Shown in pieces: positions 1 through 8,272 of a stretch of DNA of 64,000 nucleotides. The translations under genes and the position numbers were made by a program. The notes beneath the pieces are model-generated. The model searched no databases. It saw only the letters and a program-made list of their open reading frames with translations, and was not told the origin of the DNA. This stretch comes from Alistipes sp. Its GTDB lineage: Bacteria; Bacteroidota; Bacteroidia; Bacteroidales; Rikenellaceae. Position 1 is the first letter of the stretch, and every line of letters starts with the position of its first letter. The stretch is from contig JAFXFM010000005.1 in the NCBI GenBank assembly GCA_017520545.1, positions 1-64,000 on the forward strand, given 5' to 3'.

Positions 1-348
1 AAATCGACCTCGCACACCGAGCCTCAGAAGGAGGCTGCATTGCGCCAGTTGCCCGAGGCGTGGAGTTATCTGGCCACAAATATCCTCCCGCAGATGCGTT
101 ATGCCGACATCGAGTTTGACTACGGCGTAGATGAGTACATAACTCGCACAACAAAGGTTGCTAACACCGAGCCTGAAAAACCTGCAACAACCACACCGAC
201 AGAACCGGTCGTAGTGGAGGAGGAGATGGGAATTATTATTGCCACACCTAAACACGACTCCGAAAATGACGACAAACGACACCGCCGGAAGGAGGATAAA
301 CGCAATAAAGGACGCGTTGTAGGCGAATACGAGGCAATTTATTGGTAA
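1..348 (+). CDS. Partial hypothetical protein (3' end), possibly OmpA/fimbrial-accessory-like
   Basis: Frame 1 is open from the left edge to a TAA at 346-348, so the N-terminus lies outside the window. The visible part has a short ordered stretch (EAWSYLATNILPQMRYADIE, then a Tyr-rich segment), followed by a Pro/Thr/Glu-rich linker and a very basic segment rich in Lys/Arg/Asp, ending in EAIYW. The W-Y-L...P-x-(M/L)-R-x-A pattern reminds me of the C-terminal part of Bacteroidales OmpA-like proteins of fimbrial clusters, but this is a weak resemblance and I do not assign a function. The next gene has its own promoter, so this is probably the last gene of its unit. Confidence 0.5.
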   Translation, partial: KSTSHTEPQKEAALRQLPEAWSYLATNILPQMRYADIEFDYGVDEYITRTTKVANTEPEKPATTTPTEPVVVEEEMGIIIATPKHDSENDDKRHRRKEDKRNKGRVVGEYEAIYW

Positions 349-383
349 AAATCGGGGTAATTTGATAAAAAAGTTTGAAAATC

Positions 384-414
384 TTTGCGTGATATTCTTT
401 TTTTCTTATCTTTG
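384..414 (+). promoter_or_regulatory. Bacteroidetes-type promoter for the 448 gene
   Basis: TTTG (384-387), 19 bp, TATCTTTG (407-414). This matches the housekeeping sigma-ABfr consensus (TTTG / TAnnTTTG, about 19-21 bp apart). The start of transcription would fall near 421, about 27 nt before the ATG. Confidence 0.75.
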
Positions 415-447
415 TGCTACGAAAGATACAAAAAATAGAATAAAACT

Positions 448-729
448 ATGGCAAATTTACGATTTTTGAAGAAAGAGATCGACTACCGTCTCGAAGAGTT
501 AGTATTCGATTGCGACATGACTATTTACTTCCGTCCGGACAAGGAGCAGGAGATTTTCGCAATTATGCAGGAGGGCGTAGAGCTTCGCAATGAGCTTTAT
601 CACAAGGCTAACAACCCGGTTGAGCCAAAGAACCCTTCATTGGTGCGCAAGTACTACGCAGCTTTCCGCAACGAGATGGTAGAGGGCTACGGTAAGTTGT
701 TCGAGAAGTTGAGCGCATTGCACGACTAA
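448..729 (+). CDS. Small conserved hypothetical protein (93 aa)
   Basis: 93 codons, no signal peptide or membrane segment, no known domain that I recognise. The protein is mostly helical in appearance and acidic, with an invariant-looking core 'LRFLKKEIDYRLEELVFDCD' near the N-terminus and 'PSLVRKYYAAFRNEM' in the second half. A strong promoter lies just upstream and a perfect hairpin terminator just downstream, so it is a monocistronic, probably well-expressed gene. Small helical cytosolic proteins of this kind are common in Bacteroidales and are usually labelled hypothetical; function unknown. Confidence 0.85.
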   Translation: MANLRFLKKEIDYRLEELVFDCDMTIYFRPDKEQEIFAIMQEGVELRNELYHKANNPVEPKNPSLVRKYYAAFRNEMVEGYGKLFEKLSALHD

Positions 730-752
730 TATCGACAACACTATCCCGATTT

Positions 753-786
753 AAGGGCGCAATGGCTTCCATTGCGCCTTAATTTT
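753..786 (+). terminator. Rho-independent terminator after the 93-aa gene
   Basis: Inverted repeat with stem GGCGCAATGG / CCATTGCGCC and a 3-4 nt loop, flanked by AA before and TTAATTTT after. It ends directly before the response regulator gene. Confidence 0.75.
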
Positions 787-801
787 AAAACCCCGAACAC
801 T

Positions 802-1461
802 ATGCGAGTACTTGTTGTTGATGACGAGTTGGATATTCGCGAGTTTGTGCAGTACAACCTTGTGAAGGAGGGCTACGAAGTAGCGTGCGCCACGAATGGA
901 CGTGAGGCACTGGAACAAGCCGTGAATTTTCGCCCACACCTGATTCTATTGGATATGATGATGCCTGTGATGGACGGTCGTGAAGCGTGCCGTGCATTGC
1001 GAGCAAATCCCCTGACTGCAAAGACAATGATAGTCTTTCTTTCGGCAGTATGCGAGGAGGACAGCCTTGTGGAGTGCTACGAGGCGGGGGCGGACGACTA
1101 CATTACCAAGCCTGTGAGTATGAAGGTGTTGTGCTCGCGAGTCGGGGCTATCTGCAAGCGTATTTCGAGCCGAGATACGAAGAACGATTCCGACTCGGCA
1201 CGACTTATCAGGGAGCGTCATTCGTATCTTGCTGATAATGGCGTTGAAGTGTCGCTTGCCGTTAAGGAGTTCGAGATTTTAAAACTTCTTATTTCCGAGC
1301 CTCGCATCTTTACGCGCGAGGAGATTTTCGACAGCGTGTGGGGAGCAGATGTCGTTGTGGGCTCACGCACACTTGATGTTCATATTCGCCGCCTACGAAG
1401 CAAAATTGGCGATAGCCACATCGCAACCTACAAAGGGGTGGGTTTCAGTTACAAGGAGTAA
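802..1461 (+). CDS. OmpR/PhoB-family response regulator, orphan
   Basis: 219-residue two-domain transcription factor. Receiver domain residues 1-120: acidic pocket D8-D9, phospho-acceptor D51 (LILLDMMMP), Thr/Ser at S81 and K103 (ITKPVS), all present, so it should be phosphorylatable. A winged-helix DNA-binding domain follows (residues about 140-219; VKEFEILKLL, TREEIFDSVWG, RTLDVHIRRLRSKIG, YKGVGFSY). The open frame reaches back to a TTG at 772 inside the upstream terminator; the ATG at 802 starts exactly at the conserved MRVLVVDDE, so I choose it. No histidine kinase is next to it in the window (the downstream gene is convergent and unrelated), so its kinase must be elsewhere or it is an orphan. 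It resembles RprY/PhoB-type regulators of Bacteroidales but I cannot name its targets. Confidence 0.92.
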   Translation: MRVLVVDDELDIREFVQYNLVKEGYEVACATNGREALEQAVNFRPHLILLDMMMPVMDGREACRALRANPLTAKTMIVFLSAVCEEDSLVECYEAGADDYITKPVSMKVLCSRVGAICKRISSRDTKNDSDSARLIRERHSYLADNGVEVSLAVKEFEILKLLISEPRIFTREEIFDSVWGADVVVGSRTLDVHIRRLRSKIGDSHIATYKGVGFSYKE

Positions 1462-1587
1462 TCTCTCTTAATACTTAATTTTCGATGGGAATAGCTCGAA
1501 GCTGTGGTTTCGGGCTATATGAGTAGCTTGTCAAACAGGAGAGTCAAAGGTGTCAGTTAAGGCTCCTGTGTATGTGGAATCTGCTTG

Positions 1588-4044
1588 TTAAAATGCAAAA
1601 GTCGCCGAAGCGTAGAACGTACGTGGATAGGCGTACATATAACGCGATGCTTGGCGGTCGTAGATATATTCATTAGCCAGCTTATATCGTTGTAGGCGAG
1701 ATGATTCGTAGGCGTTATATACTATATTTGTTGAGCCTAAAATGTTGCGAATACCCACTCGGAATATCAAACGACTGCGAGGGTAGCGATCCTCGAAATG
1801 CGGAACTGCATCAGTACTATATATACGTTTGCTTAAACGGTTAAGATATAATGTCTTAGACAAAGATACATCTAATGTAAAGGCATCTCGCAATCGTTCC
1901 TGAGTGGTCAATGACGAAAGTTGCTCGGCAGAAGTAGCCATCGTAAATACTCGCTCGGTACGCATCACTGCCGATGGCTCTATGTAGCGCAAACCGGCAT
2001 AATTGGCATTTATCGCCGCCCACCAACCTTTATTGTAATAAGATAGCCCTACCGTTGCTGCAAGTTGCGGCATATTTCCGAGCGAAAGACCTTTGATTTT
2101 ACCCTGAACACGATCCGCAAGTAGAAGATTAGATGTGTCGGTATAAATTGTTATAGCAGAATTAGTTGCATACTTGTATCTGCCGAGCGACAATGCTGCA
2201 ACTGCTCGAAAATGGTCTGCAAAACGATACTCGGTTTCAACCTCCAATCCATAGCATAATTTATTGATATTGCTTATCACCACATCTGCATACTCGCCCG
2301 ACAAGTCGTCGTAAAGATGGCGTACTTCTACATCGTTTGTCTTTGCTGATAGAAAGAGGACGGTGTTTAGTGCGAGTTTTGCATTTTGAAATGTATAACG
2401 CAATTCGGCATTATAAGATGTTCGGAGCGTTGGATTGTCGATACTGCGGTTGTTATATTGGCTCTGCACAAACAGATTTTCCTCCTCACAAGGCTTCGCT
2501 TCGGTTGCTATAATGCCTTCTATAAAGTGATGAGCTGCAATAAGATATCCAGCCTTGGCCCGCAAAGAATAGGGCGACAATTTCAGATGTCGAGACACAC
2601 CGAACGAGTTGTCAGCAAAGAGCTCCTTACGATAGAATCCTCGTCGAGAGATATCGCTATAACCCACCTTTGCAGCAAAGTCGAGGTCGAGTCTGTCGGC
2701 AGAATAGTGATACTCCGCAAATGCCGAAATATCGTATCTGCGAATGGAGTAGTCGTAGCCGAAACGATCACCTTCCGAGATGTGGCGGTTGGGTGTATAA
2801 GTGTTGTTTTGCAGAGAGTTTCCGAAGGTGTCATCATCGAGTAGAAAGTAGTCTAAATCGACAATATATTTTGCTCCAAGTAAATCTTGCATCTGCTTGT
2901 AATTGCGATAATTGACTATGCTAACCTCTAAGCCGTATGAGATAGAGCCTTTGTCTGATATAGTAGTAGTTGCTCCACCTCGGAAGTTCGCTATAACTGT
3001 ACGTAGCACGCGGTCGGAGATGGCGTATGATGCCTCGCCGCCATTGAGACGATTTGTTGCGATAAGGCGATCAAAATCTATTTGAGTGTAGCGGGCGTCA
3101 TTCGTAATCCAAGCACTCTCTACAACGTGAAATATATCATCCTCGTCGTTGAAATAACTTGGCATATAGCGATAGTTGTCTGGTATAGGTGTCTGAGTAT
3201 CAAACCAATCGAGCGAACTATGTTTCTCGATTCCCGCCGTTAATGCCATTGCAAAATTCAGCCGTGTACGTTTATTCATACGCCATTCGTAACCTACAAA
3301 TGCCGTTGGCAGAAATTCGCGTCTTATGCGCGAATTGCGTATCTTGCCGTCTTGATAACCCCACGCCGGGTTATAGCGGTTATTCCCCGTTAATCGGAAT
3401 GCTTCAGCGGTTGATGCCGTGCGTGTGCTACGCATCGAAGGACGCGCAAAAAGAGCCATTGATAAGGTGTGTTTATCGCTCCAACTTTTTGTTGCCATAA
3501 AATTGACACTTAGCGAGTTGCCAAACAACCCGTCGATGTGTAAATCGCGTCCTGTGCGAGCATCAAAGTTTACCGCAAACGACCAGCCATTCTCTAATTT
3601 ATGTGCGGTAGAGGCCAAAATAGAGTAGGGCATATTACGAGAAGAGAAAGAGAAACCCTCCGAAGTCCGCTCTCTGTGCAATGTATCTATGCGTAGCGAC
3701 GTTTCGTCGAGGATACGCTCCTCTTTAAGTTGCAGTGCCCGAACAGCCGACCAGCTGACAAAAGGTATTTCGATACCATTAAGATAGAACCTGCGCTCAT
3801 AGTGTGGCACACCGCGCCGAGCATAGCGAATATGCGAAAAATTGTAATCGAGAGCCCGTGTCGAGAAACGACGATTTAGAGTGAATTGTGGTATGGAAAC
3901 GCTATCTACCTCGGGTGCCACCAACTCCTCGGCGGTGTCGAAACGCTTGTAATATCTAAAATCATAGAGGTCGAACTCCTGGGCGGAGAGACCTCTATAA
4001 CATAGTAGAAATAGCGCAATGAATATGTGTCGTAAGCCTCGCAT
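1588..4044 (-). CDS. Barrel-only TonB-dependent-receptor-like outer membrane protein
   Basis: 818 residues from the ATG at 4044, which overlaps the obgE stop codon by one base (TAATG), a strong sign of translational coupling; a longer reading from 4065 is less likely. N-terminal signal peptide ([22 protein letters not shown]). The rest is Tyr/Phe/Arg-rich beta-barrel sequence ending in '...FYASATFAF', a typical outer-membrane C-terminal strand. It is clearly related to the barrel of the 987-aa receptor at 17979-20942: compare NNRYNPAWGYQDGKIRNSRI with NYYNPNVGFQNGKLRNTRV, and DLLGAKYIVDLD with DLLGGDFWVDVD. It lacks the CarboxypepD-like N-terminal domain and most of the plug; only a short 'FYLNGIE' remnant of the plug remains. 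Role unknown: a non-gated porin-like derivative or a partner of the complete receptor are both possible. Confidence 0.85.
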   Translation of the reverse strand: MRGLRHIFIALFLLCYRGLSAQEFDLYDFRYYKRFDTAEELVAPEVDSVSIPQFTLNRRFSTRALDYNFSHIRYARRGVPHYERRFYLNGIEIPFVSWSAVRALQLKEERILDETSLRIDTLHRERTSEGFSFSSRNMPYSILASTAHKLENGWSFAVNFDARTGRDLHIDGLFGNSLSVNFMATKSWSDKHTLSMALFARPSMRSTRTASTAEAFRLTGNNRYNPAWGYQDGKIRNSRIRREFLPTAFVGYEWRMNKRTRLNFAMALTAGIEKHSSLDWFDTQTPIPDNYRYMPSYFNDEDDIFHVVESAWITNDARYTQIDFDRLIATNRLNGGEASYAISDRVLRTVIANFRGGATTTISDKGSISYGLEVSIVNYRNYKQMQDLLGAKYIVDLDYFLLDDDTFGNSLQNNTYTPNRHISEGDRFGYDYSIRRYDISAFAEYHYSADRLDLDFAAKVGYSDISRRGFYRKELFADNSFGVSRHLKLSPYSLRAKAGYLIAAHHFIEGIIATEAKPCEEENLFVQSQYNNRSIDNPTLRTSYNAELRYTFQNAKLALNTVLFLSAKTNDVEVRHLYDDLSGEYADVVISNINKLCYGLEVETEYRFADHFRAVAALSLGRYKYATNSAITIYTDTSNLLLADRVQGKIKGLSLGNMPQLAATVGLSYYNKGWWAAINANYAGLRYIEPSAVMRTERVFTMATSAEQLSSLTTQERLRDAFTLDVSLSKTLYLNRLSKRIYSTDAVPHFEDRYPRSRLIFRVGIRNILGSTNIVYNAYESSRLQRYKLANEYIYDRQASRYMYAYPRTFYASATFAF

Positions 4045-5036
4045 TACTCGTGCAAAGCGCTCCAAAGCATATCCTTTAACTTGGTGATATTCAAGCCTGC
4101 AACCGACGATATGAATACCGTCTCTACTCTGTCGGGCAGGTGGGATTTCATCTCCTCTATCAATTCATCGTCAAGCATATCGCACTTTGTGATTGCCAAA
4201 ATACGATTTTTGTCGAGCAGTTCGGGATTGTATTGCGTTAGCTCACCGAGCAAAATTTCGTAATCCTTGCGGATATCGTCGCTATCTGCAGGAATCATAA
4301 AAAGCAAAATAGAATTTCGCTCAATATGGCGTAAGAAACGCGTTCCAAGACCCTTACCCTCGTGTGCACCCTCAATAATACCCGGAATATCGGCCATAAC
4401 AAACGAGTGTCCATCTCGCACCTCTACGATACCGAGATTTGGCTCCAATGTCGTGAATGCATAGTTTGCAATCTTAGGTTTCGCTGCCGAAACGACCGAT
4501 AGCAACGTACTCTTTCCCGCATTCGGAAAACCTACTAAACCAACATCTGCCAACACTTTCAGTTCGAGAATAAATGCACCCTCAGCGCCCTCCTCACCCG
4601 GCTGCGAGTAGCGTGGAGCCTGATTTGTAGCGGTACGGAAGTGCCAATTGCCCAAACCGCCACGACCACCTTTCAGGAGAACAAGTTGCTCCCCGTGTTC
4701 GGTAACCTCACCTACAATCTCGCCCGTTTCGGCATTGCGTGCAACTGTTCCGAGTGGCACAGGAAGGATAATATCCTTTGCATCCTTGCCGTGAGAGCGT
4801 GCGCCCGAGCCACATTCGCCATCTTCGGCAAATTGGTGTCGCTGATATTTTAAGTGTATAAGAGTCCAGTATTGACGGTCGCCCTGCAAGATAATCGAAC
4901 CGCCCTTTCCACCGTCACCACCATCGGGACCACCGAAGGCGACAAACTTCTCGCGACGGAAGTGTGCAGAACCGGCACCACCGTGTCCTGAGCGTGCAAA
5001 TATCTTTACATAATCGACAAAATTCGAACCAGCCAT
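4044..5036 (-). CDS. obgE: GTPase ObgE/CgtA
   Basis: 330-residue Obg GTPase involved in late 50S ribosome assembly and stress control. Residues 1-158 are the Gly-rich Obg fold ([23 protein letters not shown] repeats). The G domain follows with G1 GFPNAGKS (169-176), G3 DIPGIIEGA near 214 and G4 TKCD near 288. No C-terminal OCT extension, as in many Bacteroidetes. It lies between argS (upstream, separated by a heptamer repeat spacer) and the barrel protein (one-base overlap). Confidence 0.97.
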   Translation of the reverse strand: MAGSNFVDYVKIFARSGHGGAGSAHFRREKFVAFGGPDGGDGGKGGSIILQGDRQYWTLIHLKYQRHQFAEDGECGSGARSHGKDAKDIILPVPLGTVARNAETGEIVGEVTEHGEQLVLLKGGRGGLGNWHFRTATNQAPRYSQPGEEGAEGAFILELKVLADVGLVGFPNAGKSTLLSVVSAAKPKIANYAFTTLEPNLGIVEVRDGHSFVMADIPGIIEGAHEGKGLGTRFLRHIERNSILLFMIPADSDDIRKDYEILLGELTQYNPELLDKNRILAITKCDMLDDELIEEMKSHLPDRVETVFISSVAGLNITKLKDMLWSALHE

Positions 5037-5040
5037 ATCT

Positions 5041-5078
5041 TTTTAGCTATTAGCCATTAGCTTTTAGCCGTTGGCTAC
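5041..5078 (-). repeat. Heptamer tandem repeat, GGCTAA family, upstream of obgE
   Basis: Read on the minus strand it is a run of related 7-mers (CCAACGG, CTAAAAG, CTAATGG, CTAATAG, CTAAAAA) ending 5 bases before the obgE ATG. The same motif recurs at five other spacers in the window in the same orientation relative to the neighbouring gene. Confidence 0.75.
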
Positions 5079-5107
5079 AATTTTATTCTTAATTTCTAAT
5101 TTGTGTA

Positions 5108-6889
5108 CTACATTCGCTCAGGGACATCGATACCCAAGAGTCGCATCGAGCGGTTGATTACGCGTGCCACCTGCTGTGCCAACGCCAAACGCATTTTCTT
5201 GACTGCCTCGTTCTCTTCGCGGAGTATCGAATGATCGTGATAGTAGCCATTGAATGTCTTACACAACTCGTATGTGTAAGCCGCAATCATCGATGGCGCG
5301 AATGCTTCGCCCGCAGCCGCTACGGTAGCAGGGTAGTCGCACAACATCTTCACCAGCTCAACCTCCTCCGGCAACAATTCGCAAGCGATTTTTTCACTCT
5401 CGAATGTGATATTTTGCTCGGCAGCCTTACGCAATACGGAGCAGATACGAGCGTGAGTATATTGGATAAATGGACCTGTGTTACCGTTGAAGTCAATCGA
5501 CTCGCGTGGGTCAAACAGCATCGTCTTCTTTGGATCGACTTTGAGAATAAAGTATTTGAGCGCACCCAAACCGACCATCGAACTGATTGCCGATGCCTCC
5601 TCCTCGCTGCAGCCGTCCAACTTGCCCAACTCCTGCGACATCTCGCGGGCCGTCGAAATCATCGCCTCGCACAGGTCATCAGCATCGACAACGGTGCCTT
5701 CGCGCGATTTCATCTTACCCTCAGGCAGCTCCACCATACCATACGAAAGGTGGAAGATGTCGTCGCTCCACTCGTAGCCCAACTTTTTGAGAATCAACTT
5801 CAAAACTTGGAAGTGGTAGTTTTGTTCATTACCTACGACATAGATAATGCCGTTCAAGGCATTCTGCTCAAAACGCTGCAATGCGGTTCCAAGATCCTGC
5901 GTCATATATACCGATGTGCCGTCGCCACGAAGCAATAATTTCTGGTCGAGTCCATCGCTTTCTAGGTCAATCCAAACCGAGCCGTCCTCCTTGCGGAAGA
6001 AGATACCCTTCGACAAACCCTCCTCGACAAGTCCTTTACCGAGAATATAGGTCTGCGACTCGTAATAAACCTTATCGAAATCAACACCGAGAGTCTTATA
6101 GGTTACATCGAAACCGTCGTAAACCCAACCATTCATCTTCTCCCAAAGTGCGCGAACCTCCTCATCTTTTGCCTCCCACTTGCGTAACATCTCCTGCGCT
6201 TCGAGGAGTATCGGAGCCTGCTTCTTTGCCTCCTCCTCACTCATTCCGCCAGCGATGAGTTCTTTGATTTCTGCCTTGTAGTGCTTGTCGAACTCTACAT
6301 AGTAGTCGCCTACAAGGTGATCGCCCTTCTTGCCTGTCGATTCGGGTGTAGCACCATTGCCATAACGCAACCACGCAACCATCGACTTGCAGATGTGTAT
6401 TCCTCGGTCGTTCACAAGGTTAGCCTTGATTACATTATGTCCGTTAGCAGCCAAAATCTGCGCTACCGAATAACCCAAAAGGTTGTTACGGATATGTCCG
6501 AGGTGAAGTGGTTTGTTGGTGTTTGGCGACGAGTACTCAATCATTATCGTACGTCCCGTAGGCTCGGCAACGCCATAGTTATCATTTGCGGCAACCTCCT
6601 CGAAACGCTCCACCCAGAACTTCTGGTCGAGCGAGAGGTTTAAGAAGCCTTTGATAACATTGAACGCGCTGAACTCGGCTGCCGAAGCAACTACCTTCTC
6701 GCCAATCTCGGTTGCCACAGCCTCGGGGGCTTTACGTGCCATCTTAACGAGTGGGAATACCACGAGAGTATAGTCGCCTTCGAACTCCTTGCGAGTCTTT
6801 TGAATCTGTATCTGCGAGTCGGCAACCTCGCCATAGAGAGCCTCTACGGCTGCCTTAACCACGCTTGTAATGTGTTGTTCGATATTCAT
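5108..6889 (-). CDS. argS: Arginyl-tRNA synthetase
   Basis: 593-residue class I synthetase that charges tRNA-Arg. The N-terminal Arg-specific domain covers about residues 1-90; the HIGH-type motif is HLGH (129-132, within SSPNTNKPLHLGHIRNN); the KMSK-like motif is GKMKSREG; the C-terminal DALR anticodon-binding domain ends in RSMRLLGIDVPERM. The open frame extends to 6919, but the ATG at 6889 begins at the usual MNIEQ... and lies downstream of a TATCTTTG promoter element, so I choose it. First gene of argS-obgE-barrel protein. Confidence 0.97.
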   Translation of the reverse strand: MNIEQHITSVVKAAVEALYGEVADSQIQIQKTRKEFEGDYTLVVFPLVKMARKAPEAVATEIGEKVVASAAEFSAFNVIKGFLNLSLDQKFWVERFEEVAANDNYGVAEPTGRTIMIEYSSPNTNKPLHLGHIRNNLLGYSVAQILAANGHNVIKANLVNDRGIHICKSMVAWLRYGNGATPESTGKKGDHLVGDYYVEFDKHYKAEIKELIAGGMSEEEAKKQAPILLEAQEMLRKWEAKDEEVRALWEKMNGWVYDGFDVTYKTLGVDFDKVYYESQTYILGKGLVEEGLSKGIFFRKEDGSVWIDLESDGLDQKLLLRGDGTSVYMTQDLGTALQRFEQNALNGIIYVVGNEQNYHFQVLKLILKKLGYEWSDDIFHLSYGMVELPEGKMKSREGTVVDADDLCEAMISTAREMSQELGKLDGCSEEEASAISSMVGLGALKYFILKVDPKKTMLFDPRESIDFNGNTGPFIQYTHARICSVLRKAAEQNITFESEKIACELLPEEVELVKMLCDYPATVAAAGEAFAPSMIAAYTYELCKTFNGYYHDHSILREENEAVKKMRLALAQQVARVINRSMRLLGIDVPERM

Positions 6890-6916
6890 TTTTATAATAT
6901 AATTTTCTTTCGGGCG

Positions 6917-6924
6917 CAAAGATA
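6917..6924 (-). promoter_or_regulatory. -7 promoter element for argS
   Basis: Minus-strand TATCTTTG, about 28 bp before the chosen argS ATG. No TTTG at the usual spacing; the -33 element is poor. Confidence 0.55.
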
Positions 6925-6944
6925 ACTATTTTTTGCCAAAAAAA

Positions 6945-7313
6945 CTATTTCTTAAAAATAAAGAACACCGCTAAGACGAGGCAGACGAATCCTGCAAGGT
7001 GGTTCCAGCGGAGCGCCTCGTTTTTCATTATCATCTGCACGACTACAGCAAAGACTGTAAGTGATACCACCTCCTGAATAACCTTCAACTCCCAAATGGA
7101 GAATGGACCGCCGTACTCGGCGCTTCCGAGGCGGTTTGCCGGCACCATAAAGCAGTATTCAAAGAATGCCACCAACCAACTGATAAAGATGACGGCAATC
7201 AAGCCAATGCGTTCGAATTTGCTCTTGAACATCACCTGACCATACCACGCCAAGGTCATAAAGAGGTTTGAACATATCAAAAGTCCTACGGTAGAGAGTC
7301 CTTTTCCAATCAT
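6945..7313 (-). CDS. DUF486 / DMT-like small membrane protein
   Basis: 122 residues from the ATG at 7313 with four hydrophobic segments (GLSTVGLLICSNLFMTLAWY; IGLIAVIFISWLVAFFEYCF; VIQEVVSLTVFAVVVQMIM; LAGFVCLVLAVFFIF). The pattern SNxFMTxAWYG, FExCFMVPANRxG and FSIWELKVIQE is that of DUF486 proteins, distant members of the drug/metabolite transporter superfamily; substrate unknown. An in-frame ATG at 7334 would add seven residues, but those codons are encoded by a heptamer repeat also found before other start codons, so I prefer 7313. Confidence 0.85.
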   Translation of the reverse strand: MIGKGLSTVGLLICSNLFMTLAWYGQVMFKSKFERIGLIAVIFISWLVAFFEYCFMVPANRLGSAEYGGPFSIWELKVIQEVVSLTVFAVVVQMIMKNEALRWNHLAGFVCLVLAVFFIFKK

Positions 7314-7356
7314 ATTTTTTTTGCTTTTAGCCATCAGCCACTGGCTGTTGGCTGTT
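7314..7356 (-). repeat. Heptamer tandem repeat, GGCTAA family, upstream of the DUF486 gene
   Basis: Minus-strand 7-mers CAGCCAA, CAGCCAG, TGGCTGA, TGGCTAA, AAGCAAA run up to the start codon. It is preceded by a GGAAAAC unit of the second heptamer family. Confidence 0.7.
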
Positions 7357-7427
7357 TTCCGTCGCGAAATTATTAAAAATTTGGTGAATTGCGACCATAT
7401 TTGGCAAAAAATAGGTACCTTCGCGGT

Positions 7428-8219
7428 ATGAAATTTACTTTGATTACAGGTGCATCGTCAGGAATAGGTCTTGCGTATGCCGAACAATTTGCCGCCAAAG
7501 GCGAGAATGTCATTGTTGTGAGCAACCAAAAGGAGCGCAACGAGGAGGTTGCCTCCGACCTTAAACATCGCTTTAACATAGAGGCCATTGCGTTGTATGC
7601 CGACCTCTCTAAGGCGGATTCCGCCGAGCAGATTTATGCGTGGTGCAAGGAACGTGATATCGAGGTCTCAACCCTTGTGAGTAATGCGGGTATCTTGCAG
7701 TTCGGAATGTTTCTACACACTAAACCCTCGATGGCGGAGTTTATCACAAATCTCCACTGTGTAACCCCTTCGAAGTTGTGCCGACTCTTTGGCGAGGAGA
7801 TGTGCAGTAGGGGAGAGGGACGCATCCTGATAATGTCCTCGATGACGGCTTGGACACCCTATATCACAGTGTCGTACTACGCAGCCACAAAGGCCTATCT
7901 TAAAAGTTTTGCGCAGTCGCTTTGGTACGAATTTCGACCATACGGCGTTACGGTAACCACGGTCTTCCCGGGTGCAGTTGATACACCTCTATACTCACTT
8001 GATGTGAAGCAACGTAAATGGTTGAGAGCCTTTGGTGTTATGATGTCGGCAGATAAATTGGCAAAGGCCGGTATTCGTGCCCTCGAACGCGGTCGTCGCA
8101 CCGCTACTCCCGGGCTCTTTACAAAGATTGCCGTTGGCGCTTGCCGCTTGCTTCCTGCGCACGGTCTGCTACCTGTGCTAAAAATCCCCGCAATCAAACG
8201 TATACTCGAAAAGTTATAA
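7428..8219 (+). CDS. Short-chain dehydrogenase/reductase (SDR)
   Basis: 263-residue NAD(P)-dependent classical SDR. Cofactor motif TGASSGIG at residues 7-14, NAG near 86, catalytic Ser in SSM (about 139), YxxxK as YYAATKAY (about 152-156). The C-terminal part is hydrophobic (LLPVLKIPAIKRIL), suggesting membrane association as in 3-ketoacyl/3-ketosphinganine-type reductases, but the substrate cannot be read from sequence. The ATG at 7428 begins at MKFTLITGASSG; the TACCTTCG element at 7416-7423 is so close that the transcript would be almost leaderless. Convergent with the next gene and separated from it by a 12-bp hairpin. Confidence 0.88.
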   Translation: MKFTLITGASSGIGLAYAEQFAAKGENVIVVSNQKERNEEVASDLKHRFNIEAIALYADLSKADSAEQIYAWCKERDIEVSTLVSNAGILQFGMFLHTKPSMAEFITNLHCVTPSKLCRLFGEEMCSRGEGRILIMSSMTAWTPYITVSYYAATKAYLKSFAQSLWYEFRPYGVTVTTVFPGAVDTPLYSLDVKQRKWLRAFGVMMSADKLAKAGIRALERGRRTATPGLFTKIAVGACRLLPAHGLLPVLKIPAIKRILEKL

Positions 8220-8226
8220 AAAACAG

Positions 8227-8255
8227 ATAGAGCCAAGCGAAATGCTTGGCTCTAT
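8227..8255. terminator. Bidirectional hairpin terminator
   Basis: Perfect 12-bp stem ATAGAGCCAAGC / GCTTGGCTCTAT with a 5-nt loop between the convergent SDR and glycerol-1-phosphate dehydrogenase genes. Confidence 0.75.
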
Positions 8256-8272
8256 GGCTTTATTGTGGAGTG

